DNA of 64,000 bases from Ophiostoma sp. CBS 140.51 (Eukaryota > Ascomycota > Sordariomycetes > Ophiostomatales > Ophiostomataceae): NCBI GenBank assembly GCA_029298735.1, contig JANSLP010000113.1, positions 1 to 64,000 of the forward strand, written 5' to 3'. This document shows positions 1 to 8,490 of the stretch, piece by piece (the first letter of the stretch is position 1; every line of letters starts with the position of its first letter). Below the pieces are notes generated by a model. The model was not told the DNA's origin. It worked only from the letters and a program-made list of their open reading frames with translations, and ran no database searches. Both the position numbers and the translations under genes were made by a program.

Positions 1-90
1 TGATGAAGAAATGGCCGACGCCCATGTTGTAGTAGTGGTGGCGCAAGAACTCGGGCAGATCGAGACGCTGGTCCTTGACGGCGAGGCAGA
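1..90 (-). CDS. GT92-like glycosyltransferase, partial (runs off left edge)
   Basis: Read on the minus strand, the first 90 bases translate without a stop into a short conserved block: CLAVKDQRLDLPEF, then LRHHYYNMGVGHFFI. This resembles the start of the catalytic domain of fungal DUF23/glycosyltransferase family 92 proteins, where 'KDQ..DL.E....HHY..G...F.I' precedes an acidic metal-binding motif that would lie beyond the window. A good acceptor (TTTCAG at 96-91) opens the exon at 90. The 5' exon is not certain. A candidate donor (GTAAGT at 233-228) would join in phase to an open stretch starting at an ATG at 330, but its sequence is low in complexity and carries no clear membrane anchor. 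The family call rests on about 30 residues, so it is tentative. Confidence 0.5.
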
Positions 91-904
91 CTGAAATGTG
101 GACTTTGATATGTCTTTGTTTCTATTATTTTGCACAATTCTTTTTAAAAAAAAAAAATATTGATGCTCTCTCTTTTGTTGTTTATTTTCGGAGAAATATA
201 TTCGTATTTTTAGGTCTCCAAACTGAGACTTACAGGATGTAAAACATCCAAAAAGGAAGCTGTCCGAAAGAAAACATTGCTTCTGTTTTCTTCTGTCGTC
301 GTCTTCTTCTTTGGTAGACGTGGTAGACATCGATGCAGGCACCACGCACCACAGGCGCTGTGCAGACGCTGCCGCATGCCTCTTGCAGCAGTGCATCTCC
401 ACAACCACACCGCAAATACAGCTGGGCTGGACAAGGAGACAAGCTGGCTGGGAATGTCTTGTTTACCCCTGCATGAAGATGTATGCACAACTGCCCAAAA
501 TACCAAAATATTAGAAAAATAAGGAAACAAGCTAAAATGAGGTGGAAGACGGGAAGATGCGGACATTTTCAAGACACTCTGCTTCCATGCTAGGATATGG
601 CGTCTGTTTCTACAAAGTATCGTCGTCGTCATAGCTCAAGGAACAAGGATGCGCTTTCGCGGCCCCATGTCCATCTGCCGCCAGGGCGATCCTGCCACGC
701 GTTTAAGGTGGAAGAGAAGGGACGACATGAGAAGAAAAAGATGGCGAGGCGAATATTGATTTCCGTGATATAGGAGTAAGTAAGTCGAAAGAACTGAGCC
801 ACCACAACAGAACAACACCAAACAGCTTGACTGTCCTCGTCGACAGATTCAACAGCAGCTTTCCCAACAGCCACGACACTCTTCCCAACAACCACCCCTT
901 CTCC
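91..904. other. Intergenic / 5' region of the left-edge gene
   Basis: This holds the presumed intron (233-91) and the upstream part of the left-edge glycosyltransferase, then the 3' flank of the sugar transporter. The ORFs here are low-complexity and overlap on both strands. I see no supported gene apart from the possible short first exon at 330-234. Confidence 0.4.
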
Positions 905-2625
905 TTAAACATTCACACCCTTCTCCTCGGCGCTGTAAGCCTCGGCAGCACGGCGCTCCGCCACGGTCACATACGACTTGAACTGCCGTGCGGGGACGTG
1001 GTTCAAAAAGAGCTCATCAATCTCTTCGTAGGTGCGGCGACGCGTCTCGGGCACGATGTAATAACCAGCCACACTCCAAATCAGCATAAAGGCACCAAAC
1101 ACAAATCCAATCTTGGCCTTGAGGTCGCCGTAGCCGGGGTTAAAAATGTACGGGCAGACAAACGACCACATAATGGAAACAACGCTGGCGCTGTTGATGC
1201 CAATGGCCAGCGACTTGTTGCGCAGAACAGACGTGGGCAGCTCGGCACCAAGCGCATAAATACCAGAGCCAAGGCCAAAATTGTACACAAAATTGTACAT
1301 TGTATAGAAGCCGACGGATGCGGTGGTGGCGGCCGTCGTGTTGACCGAGCCAGAGATGCCCATGCAGAAAAGCAGGACGGTCATAGAGACACAGCCAAAC
1401 AAGAACATAGGACGGCGGCCGATGAAATCCGAGACAAAAAAGGCCAAGAAGGCGCCGGACATGCTGAGGATCTGTGCGCCAATGCTCAGCAAGAAAGAGC
1501 GCTTGTCCGAGATACCCAGGTACTGGTACATGAGGGCGCCGTAGTTGCTAACAAAGCCGAGGCCCGAAAACTGTTCTGCCATGAAAACAAAGATTGAGAG
1601 GAGAGTGCGCCGCGTGTTGGCGCCACGGAAACAGTCGAGGTACGTGCCCGAGTTCTTGGCCGTCTCGGACTCGTCGAGCGTGAGCTGGATGTCGGCCAAG
1701 TGGCCCTCGGCATCGCTGGGCTTTGTGTAAAGACGGTACAGCACTTTTCGGGCATCCTCGATACGGCCGCGGCGCACCAGGTAGACGGGCGACTCGGGCA
1801 AAAAGATTTGGCCGCACAGGCCGACCGCCGAGAAACCCCACTGGGCACACACAAGCGAGCGCCACGACCAGCTGCTGGCCCACGTGCCCGTGTAGTAGGC
1901 CATGATGGCGCCCAGAAAGGGGCCAATGCATTGTGACAAATTACAAAAGCCAATAACAGAGGCGCGGATGGCCAGCGGCGAAATGTCGGCGACGTAGGCG
2001 GTAATGAGGTTGAGGTACATGCCGAGAGCAATCTGGTTGACCATTTTGCCGGCGAAGAACATGCCAATGGACGTGCTACCAAATTCGATGCCCACCGAGC
2101 CAATGTTGATAAATGTAGCAACCACTGGTGAGGAGAGGGGGTCAATTTGTTTTCTTTTTTTTTTCTTAAAAATACTGGCTCCGGGTCGGACTTACAAACG
2201 ATGGGTTTATAACCAACCATGTCGACAAAGAAGGAGGCGAGCGTCGCGCCCAGGATGCAAAAGGCGTTGCCGGTGCCGCTGATGGCAGACTGCCACTTTG
2301 TGGCGATAAAGTACTCGCCTGTGGATGCCTCGTACTCGCCAAAGCGCTGCTTAAACTCGGTGACACTGATCACCGAGCCACCAGCCTGGTTCTCAAAGCC
2401 ACGCACGCCCATGGTCCAGAGCATGACACCAATCCAGAACAGTAGCCAAGGGTCACTGCGCAGCGTCTGCCAGTACGTGCGATTGTGTTCCTGCTGCTGG
2501 ATGGCGCGACCGTGGAGTTCAGCAGACAAAATGGTGTCGGCCGGCAGGCCGACACCATTGTTTGTCGAAACGACCGGAGGGTCGGCAGCGGTGATTTCCA
2601 CCTGTTCGTGGGAAGGGGACTTCAT
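905..2625 (-). CDS. MFS sugar transporter (alpha-glucoside/hexose permease type)
   Basis: A sugar:H+ symporter of the major facilitator superfamily, expected in the plasma membrane. Exon 1 is 2625-2196, the intron 2195-2125 (GTAAGT...CACCAG, 71 nt), exon 2 2124-905; the product is 549 aa. Family signatures are present in order: a hydrophilic N-terminus, the first membrane segment near 'LLFWIGVMLW', PESPVYLVRRG after TM6 (the PESP motif), GRRPMF between TM8 and TM9, and PETRRRTYEEIDELF at the C-terminal end (PETKG-type). The tail 'VPARQFKSYV' resembles the fungal alpha-glucoside permease subgroup, but the substrate cannot be assigned from sequence alone. The ATG at 2625 is chosen because it follows a TATA-like box at the usual distance and the longer reading upstream is not transporter-like. 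It diverges from the GH27 alpha-galactosidase, which fits uptake of sugars released outside the cell (inference). Confidence 0.9.
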
Positions 2626-2712
2626 ATTGTTGTTGGTGTTGAAAAGGATGGAAGGAGTGTTGGATGATGTGGACACAAAACGATGATCCTGGAAGTCAGA
2701 CGAGAAGCATGA

Positions 2713-2718
2713 CTTTAT
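2713..2718 (-). promoter_or_regulatory. TATA-like box of the sugar transporter
   Basis: TATAAA read on the minus strand, about 90 bases upstream of the transporter ATG. The GH27 gene has a TATA-like box at almost the same distance from its own start. Confidence 0.4.
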
Positions 2719-4545
2719 ATCTGGGGATCTACGTGAGGAGTACAGTCTACCCCATCTTCTTTTCCGTGGAGACGACAAACCATGTGCCATAGCAAAGGCA
2801 GTGTGCACACGATCTCCATGAAAGGCTGTGTTCTCTCTAGCTTACCTTACTTCTCATGCGGGGTGACCCCGGACTGTACACAGTACAACGCGGCGTATTC
2901 TCTTTTCTCTACATTTTAACTGATACTTTTGACTTCTTCTTCGTCTTCTTTTGTCCTCATCGGTCATTTGTCGGCCGCTGATAGACCGAATTGTCGTTCA
3001 GCTCAAATAATCTTGATGATTTCGTTGTCTATTCTCGCTCATTCATCTCATCCTCTCAACGAGATGAACCACAAAAAAATGCCACAACAGCGTGGCGATG
3101 GTGGGATGGAGGCGGATTCTCGGCTCTCAACCGACACCACCATCGAGGGGAGTGCCGGCAGTGACCCGAGGAGCTCACCATGGGGAGCCACGGCAGTGTT
3201 TGCATCTAGCCGCATCGCGGAGACGCGGGTCAACGCTGCTCTGGGCTGTTATTGGCCTGTTGAGGGGTTGTTGTGTCAAAGACGAGGGCGGCAGTCAAGT
3301 GGCAGGAGTCTGCCTCAACCGGTGGCAACTTGTGGCAAGACTACAATGAATAAAATGGGACGACGAGGTATGTGAGGCAAGACAAAGGACGTGGGGAGGA
3401 AGGAGAGAATAGAGGGCATCTACGAAAAAAGAGAATGGACAGCTAGATGACTTTGGGGATAACTGTTCACGGCCACAAGGTCAAAAGAGGCAAGCGGAGA
3501 ACAGTCTGCCACGTGCAAGAATGCAGACGTGCAGACGAGTCGGAGCAAATGAGCCAGCGGATATGGACTCGAGTTTTGATTGACTCATTTACTTAGTGAG
3601 ATTTCGAATATCTCCAACAACTGAATTGACAATGAATACTCTGACCAAACAATATAATGCTTGTTTTCTTTTTTTTCATAATGACTTTTTCTACTTGTCG
3701 GTTTCTTCTACTTCCCCAGATTCTGTGTCTCTGGGAAAGGGCAATGGGACACTGCCAAGAGGACAAGACGGGAGTCCCCTCTCGAAGGCGGCTGTGGGGT
3801 TTCTCTTTCTTTTCTTCCGTCTACTTGGGCCGTCTTTGCCGTTGGCCCCACACCTCCAGGGCGGAACGACGGCCGACTAACACCCAACAAGGCGTCCAGG
3901 GCGGAATACCAGAGCGCGGTGCATTCTGCATACCCAAAATGGAACCAGATGAAAGGAGAAGAGATACTTAACCCTTGTCTACTACCGACAAAATGAACAG
4001 CTGACGAAGAGACGAGACGGGGTTTCTGTTTTCTTTGATGGAGCTATTTCGCCACAGAAGGGACTATCTTCAAGTTTGCCAAGAGATAAACTGCAAACAA
4101 TTAGCGTAAACAGAGACAAGGAGACAGAAAAAAAAGCCTAGGTATGTACCTGTGTAATATGCGGGCTATCTTCTCGATTGAGTCGATGGGACGATACGAG
4201 TCAAAACGAAACGAGGCCGTCTGATGAACATGATGGTGGCAAACAAACACAGTCTTTAGACAGCCTTCTCGGTCAAGTAGCAGCCGAGAACGAAAAGCCT
4301 GTTAATATACTTACATGATAGGATGCAATAATTCAATAGCGCAGAACAATAAAGAATTAAGCAGAGACAACAAGCAGACGACATCACCCTGACCTGCCCG
4401 CACATTGCCTGGGGAGTTTCGCGATAGTTCCCATCTTTCATTTGATTCGTCCCTCTGTTAAGCGAGAGCTCCCACGCAATACTAGCCCTATGAAGCCTTG
4501 GCTTGACGTGGCTCCTCCACACTTTTTCGTCCACTATCCAGCGTT

Positions 4546-4560
4546 CCCCAGAATCCCCAG
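4546..4560 (-). promoter_or_regulatory. Paired CreA/Mig1-type sites upstream of GH27
   Basis: Two CCCCAG words (CTGGGG on the minus strand, fitting the SYGGRG consensus of the carbon catabolite repressor CreA) lie 9 bases apart about 400 bases before the alpha-galactosidase start. Closely spaced pairs are the form usually linked to CreA control. The motif is short, so chance occurrence is possible. Confidence 0.3.
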
Positions 4561-4861
4561 ATCCCGGACAGCGGATTACCGCTCGTCGGTCGTAACTTGG
4601 CAGCCTTTGAGGTTGGAGGGAGGTACTCGCGCAAAAAGTCGAAAACGTGGAGATGCTTCTCCATGATGTCGATCACAGGCACAAAACTGCAGCAGGGCGT
4701 CGTCAGCAGGCAGAGTAGTGGTCATTTGCAGCTCAAGCTTGACTTCAGTCAACCTCGCCACGAGGAGGCAGCTATGCTCTTCTCCGCATAGTTCATCATG
4801 TCTCCTTTCTTGGAGATGATTATTGTGATGCTAGGCGGAGGAGAAGTCGCCGATCAGTATC

Positions 4862-4869
4862 TATAAATA
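4862..4869 (+). promoter_or_regulatory. TATA box of the GH27 alpha-galactosidase
   Basis: TATAAATA 85-92 bases before the ATG, followed by an A-rich then CT-rich leader ending in the start context TCATAATGA. This fits a regulated secreted-enzyme gene. Confidence 0.5.
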
Positions 4870-4953
4870 CAGAGTTTTAGGGCCAGAAATGAAACGAGAA
4901 AGAAAAGAACAGACAGACATTTTCCAAAGCTCTCTCAGTCATCCAGTCTCATA

Positions 4954-6489
4954 ATGACCTTCCGTCTTTTCTTTTCTGTGGCCTCTCTGGCCTCTCTGAT
5001 CTCCCTCACCTCCGCACAGTGTGTCGAAGCCAGCACGGACACCGACCTCAATGGCTGCTACCCAACCCCAGAGGCGGGTGTCGAGCCGTTGACTGTTCTG
5101 GCCATTGGCACCACAGCCAACGGCTACACCACGTCTGCGCGCGGCTGGAACACTTGGTCGATCCAGTCACTGGCTGACCCCAATATTGTGCCCGGCTGGG
5201 ATGCTACCACCGCACCTTACCTGGACGATGCTAGCATTTTGAGCCAGTGTAGCGTTCTCACGACGACGCCCTTCCAGGCGGCCAAGTTTACTTTGTGCAG
5301 CCTCGATGGAGGGTGGTCTGCCACTGAAGTCAATTCAGATGGCCTCATAGTACCCAATACCAAAATTTTGAACATTACGGCCATCTCCGACTACCTCCAC
5401 GCCAACAATCTACTTCTCGGCGTCTATGTCCACCCCGGCGTGCCCTGCTCGGCCAATGGCAAACTCATTCCCGGCACCGACATTTATGCCAACACGCTGT
5501 TCAGCGGCCAAGTCGACCAGAGCCAGTGCTACTTTAACTATAGTGCCCCGGGCATCCAAGAGTGGCACAATGCGCAAGTTGCGCTCTGGGCGTCGTACGG
5601 TGTCGACATGATCAAGCTGGACTTTATTACGCCTGGTAGCCCGCTCAACGACGGCGAACTGCCTTGTGATATGAGCGCCGCCAGCACAATGTACCACAAT
5701 GCCATTGCCGCGAGTGGCCGACCGATGAGACTCGATTTGTCGTGGAAGCCCTGCCGCAACACCACCTGGCTGCCGTTTTGGGGCCAATCTGCCGATGCCA
5801 TCCGCACCGACAACGACATTAACCTGTACTTTACTAATACGTTTACGGACTGGCAGATTCTACAGCAGGCTTTTGAAAACTATCGTCAATACATTTTGCT
5901 TCAAAAAGCCGAGCAGATCGCTGGCCACCCCATTGTCCTGCACCCCGACATGGACAACTTACTCGTGGCCAACAACGCCACCCTCTCGGGCATCACCGAC
6001 GACATGCGGATCACCACCATGAACATGTTTCTGGGTGCCTCGGCCAATTTGGTGCTGGGCGGTGATCTCAACAATGTTGACACTCTCGGGCTAAAACTGC
6101 TCACATCCAGCGGCAGCAAGTTGGCAGCCAATTTTTTCGCCGAGTACCCAATGCAGCCGCGCAACCCTGGCACGGGTGATGTCCTCCCTCTCCAGCTGCA
6201 GGCATGGATTGCCGGGCCTAGTGCTACCACCGGCGAGGCCTATGTTGTGGTGGCCAATTACGGTCCGGACCAGGGCAAGGGCGGGTACGGAACTGCCCTC
6301 GAGGGCGTGCAGGCCGTGACTGTGTCCTTGTCCGACCTAGGCCTGACGACGGAGACTGGTTATGCGGCCAGCTACACGTGGCGGGATGTCTGGAACGGCA
6401 ACGGCACGTCGATTAGTGCCACAGACAGCTTCACGGCCTACCTGAATGCCACGCAGTCGTCGCTCTTCTTGCTGGCACCGATTTCGTGA
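4954..6489 (+). CDS. Secreted GH27 alpha-galactosidase
   Basis: Predicted extracellular glycoside hydrolase of clan GH-D, removing terminal alpha-galactose from oligosaccharides or galactomannan side chains. Single exon, 511 aa. Residues 1-21 form a signal peptide (hydrophobic core, cleavage near TSA-QC). The barrel domain shows GWNTW at 64-68, DGGW at 118-121, KLDF at 221-224 with D223 as the likely nucleophile, and RTDND at 284-288, the R-x-x-x-D acid/base motif with D288. A smaller beta-sandwich follows from about residue 390. Many NxT/NxS sites fit a secreted glycoprotein. Family membership is well supported; the substrate (galactoside or an arabinopyranoside variant) is not fixed by sequence. 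The divergent sugar transporter and the rhamnosidase remnant downstream suggest a plant-glycan setting. Confidence 0.9.
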   Translation: MTFRLFFSVASLASLISLTSAQCVEASTDTDLNGCYPTPEAGVEPLTVLAIGTTANGYTTSARGWNTWSIQSLADPNIVPGWDATTAPYLDDASILSQCSVLTTTPFQAAKFTLCSLDGGWSATEVNSDGLIVPNTKILNITAISDYLHANNLLLGVYVHPGVPCSANGKLIPGTDIYANTLFSGQVDQSQCYFNYSAPGIQEWHNAQVALWASYGVDMIKLDFITPGSPLNDGELPCDMSAASTMYHNAIAASGRPMRLDLSWKPCRNTTWLPFWGQSADAIRTDNDINLYFTNTFTDWQILQQAFENYRQYILLQKAEQIAGHPIVLHPDMDNLLVANNATLSGITDDMRITTMNMFLGASANLVLGGDLNNVDTLGLKLLTSSGSKLAANFFAEYPMQPRNPGTGDVLPLQLQAWIAGPSATTGEAYVVVANYGPDQGKGGYGTALEGVQAVTVSLSDLGLTTETGYAASYTWRDVWNGNGTSISATDSFTAYLNATQSSLFLLAPIS

Positions 6490-6684
6490 TGTAATGGAGA
6501 AAGGTTGTCGGAGAGAGGCAATTATGTTGGGGAAGAGGGCAGCGGTTGAGGCCAGAATGCTGGGCCAGCGTTGTGAGGGATGGATGCAGAGTTATAAAGG
6601 AAAATGTAATGTTTTATTCATTTATTTCTGTGTTTGCTGTTTCTCGACTTTGGGTAACACCACGTGGGCCGTCTTCGCGTCCAG

Positions 6685-7340
6685 ATGAGCGCCCTCACTT
6701 CGCTCATAAGCGGCCACCAAGTCGTCTTTACACACGCGGAGGTGCTCGCGAACGGGGAGCTCGGCATCCGGCCGCTACGTACTGCCGCCTGCAAAGATAC
6801 TCCTATTTTTGACAGCAAGACTACAAGTATTGAATAGAATCCAAACCACACCTTCCACGGCTTCCTCTACGTCCAGGTCGAGGGCTTTCCCACCGACGCC
6901 AGCCTCCTTCTTGAGAGCATCGTCGCCGACGTCATGCACATCGACTTGCAGCGCACCGGCCATTTCGAGTGCTCCCACCCCAAGGTCAACAAGCTCCACG
7001 AAAATACCGTATGGTCGATGCGCGGCAACTTTTTCAGTGTCCCCACCGACTGTCCCCAGCGCGACGAGCGTCTCGGCTGAACAGGAGATACCCAGGTGTT
7101 TTGTAACTCGGCTAACTTCTTGTACAAAACGGCCGGCATGCTCGGCGACTGGCTCAAGGATATACGCGCCGAGCAGTTGTAGAACGCCGTCGTCGTGCCT
7201 GATATCATTTAGACCCTCTGACCGCACGCACCCCTATCCGTATGGGACGACGTTACTGTTCTCACGCCCTAGGACCTGTACCGGTCCTATAGTAATACCC
7301 GCTTCTTAGAGAGACAGTACGACAATATAGTCGCGTAAGT
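6685..7340 (+). pseudogene. GH78 alpha-L-rhamnosidase remnant with RIP-type stops
   Basis: One frame (codons in register with 6721) reads about 215 codons of the GH78 central region without any frameshift. Recognisable blocks are HAEVLANGELGIRPLRTA, FHGFLYVQVEGFP, HENTVWSMRGNF, VPTDCPQRDERLG, FLYKTAGMLGDWLKD and DDVTVLTP-DLYRSY. Seven in-frame stops break it at 6835, 7078, 7180, 7210, 7219, 7270 and 7336. Several replace tryptophans expected in the family (for example RLG-W-TGD and TP-W-DLYRSY). Each can arise from TGG or CAG by C-to-T or G-to-A changes alone. The N-terminal domain, catalytic end and C-terminus are missing, so it cannot make an enzyme. Homology stops near 7340, where an ankyrin frame begins. 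Confidence 0.85.
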
Positions 7341-7376
7341 TGCAGCATTGGTGAAACTGCCCTAACACTTGCTGCA

Positions 7377-8342
7377 ATGTCCGGTCATGCGCCTATCTGC
7401 AAAGCCATCGTGAGCAGGGGAGCCGACGTGAACCAGCTCGCCGGGCAACATGGAAGTGCTCTTGCTACGGCCGCCTTCAAAAACAAAGTGGAAGTTGTCC
7501 AATGCTTGATCGACTTGGGTGCCATTGTCGATTTGCAGCTTGAAGTCGGGAAATGCGGCAGTGCCCTTGCAGCAGCAGCAGCTTCTGGTAGTCATAACGC
7601 CGTGCGGTGCTTCTACGACAATGGCGCCCACGTGAACATGCTCCTCTACAACGGCGAATATGGAAGCGCCTTGGCCCCTGCTGCATATCATAATCACGTG
7701 GACGTGATGCATTTCTTGGTCGACAAAGGTGCCAACGTGGACATGCTTCTAAAATGCGGCACATATGGATCCGCTTTGACTGCCTCTGCTGGAGCGTTCT
7801 TGTGCACTACAGTTGCACTTCTTCAGCCACTGGTAGACTACGGAGCCAACATCAACTTACTCCCGGAGGTCGGCCTCTACGGTAGCCCCCTTGTCGCTGC
7901 TGCAACGATGGGTGACCTAGACAAGGTGACGTACTTGGTCAAAAAGGGCGCCGTTCTTGATCAGCAGTTACGGTGTGGCCGATACGGGAGTCCATTATGT
8001 GCTGCTGTGGCGGAGGACAGGAAAAAGATTGTCACATGTTTGCTAGATCAGGGCGCCGATGTTAACTTTCTGCCCAAGGTTGGACAACAAGGCAGCGCTT
8101 TGGCTGCTGCTATCCTATTGTGCTCGGGTGACTGCGTGGAGTTTTTGCTTCGAAAAGGAGCCGATGCCAATCTCAGGCTACTAGCAGGTAAATACAAGAC
8201 GGCCATGGAGGCTGCTGAAGGGATGGTCTATGAGGAGGGTCCCCCGACATGGTATCCAGGGGAGGTGGATGAAGAAAAAGCGAGGATACTTAAGCTGCTC
8301 CGCGAGCATGCAGCAAAAAGTCAAGGGACGGGTGGCATCTAA
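7377..8342 (+). CDS. Ankyrin-repeat protein, probably 5'-truncated
   Basis: 321 aa made almost entirely of ankyrin repeats of 35-38 residues, each opening with a G-S-A-L or G-x-T-A-L turn and ending in 'GADVN'-like loops. About nine repeats can be counted. The ATG falls inside the first one: the same frame upstream already reads GETALTLAA, the normal start of a repeat, and is open back to 7296. The gene has therefore probably lost an N-terminal part. This repeat style (G-x-Y-GSALAAAA) is common in the C-terminal arrays of fungal NACHT/NLR-type and other modular proteins, so it may be the tail of such a gene (inference). Codon use is ordinary and there are no internal stops. Whether it is expressed is unknown. 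Confidence 0.7.
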   Translation: MSGHAPICKAIVSRGADVNQLAGQHGSALATAAFKNKVEVVQCLIDLGAIVDLQLEVGKCGSALAAAAASGSHNAVRCFYDNGAHVNMLLYNGEYGSALAPAAYHNHVDVMHFLVDKGANVDMLLKCGTYGSALTASAGAFLCTTVALLQPLVDYGANINLLPEVGLYGSPLVAAATMGDLDKVTYLVKKGAVLDQQLRCGRYGSPLCAAVAEDRKKIVTCLLDQGADVNFLPKVGQQGSALAAAILLCSGDCVEFLLRKGADANLRLLAGKYKTAMEAAEGMVYEEGPPTWYPGEVDEEKARILKLLREHAAKSQGTGGI

Positions 8343-8420
8343 ACATCAGGACCCTGTACGCAACAGAATTTATGTACAACAAATTCCAGATACTTTATCC
8401 TGTGCTACACCGGTGATGCA

Positions 8421-8490
8421 CAGGGAAACACAAGGGAGCACAAGGGAGCACAGGGGAGCACAGGGGAGCACAGGGGAGCACAGGGGAGCA
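8421..8490 (+). repeat. 10-bp minisatellite (unit CAGGGGAGCA)
   Basis: Seven head-to-tail 10-base units. The first is degenerate, the next two read CAAGGGAGCA and the last four are identical CAGGGGAGCA. It lies 80 bases after the ankyrin stop codon. Confidence 0.95.

Larger units (their letters stand above)
2626..4953. other. Divergent intergenic region between transporter and GH27 gene
   Basis: 2.3 kb separating two divergent carbohydrate genes, and the likely control region of both. It has TATA-like boxes at each end and several SYGGRG-type words. Short ORFs overlap on both strands without recognisable similarity. A minus-strand stretch around 4690-4500 reads as peptide-like (MEKHLHVFDFLREYLPP), but it has no convincing gene structure. 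Confidence 0.6.

Noticed and set aside
4488..4761. Minus-strand peptide-like stretch before the GH27 gene
   Set aside because: About 40 residues look protein-like, but there is no full ORF, consistent exon pair or family match; kept only as a possible gene scrap.
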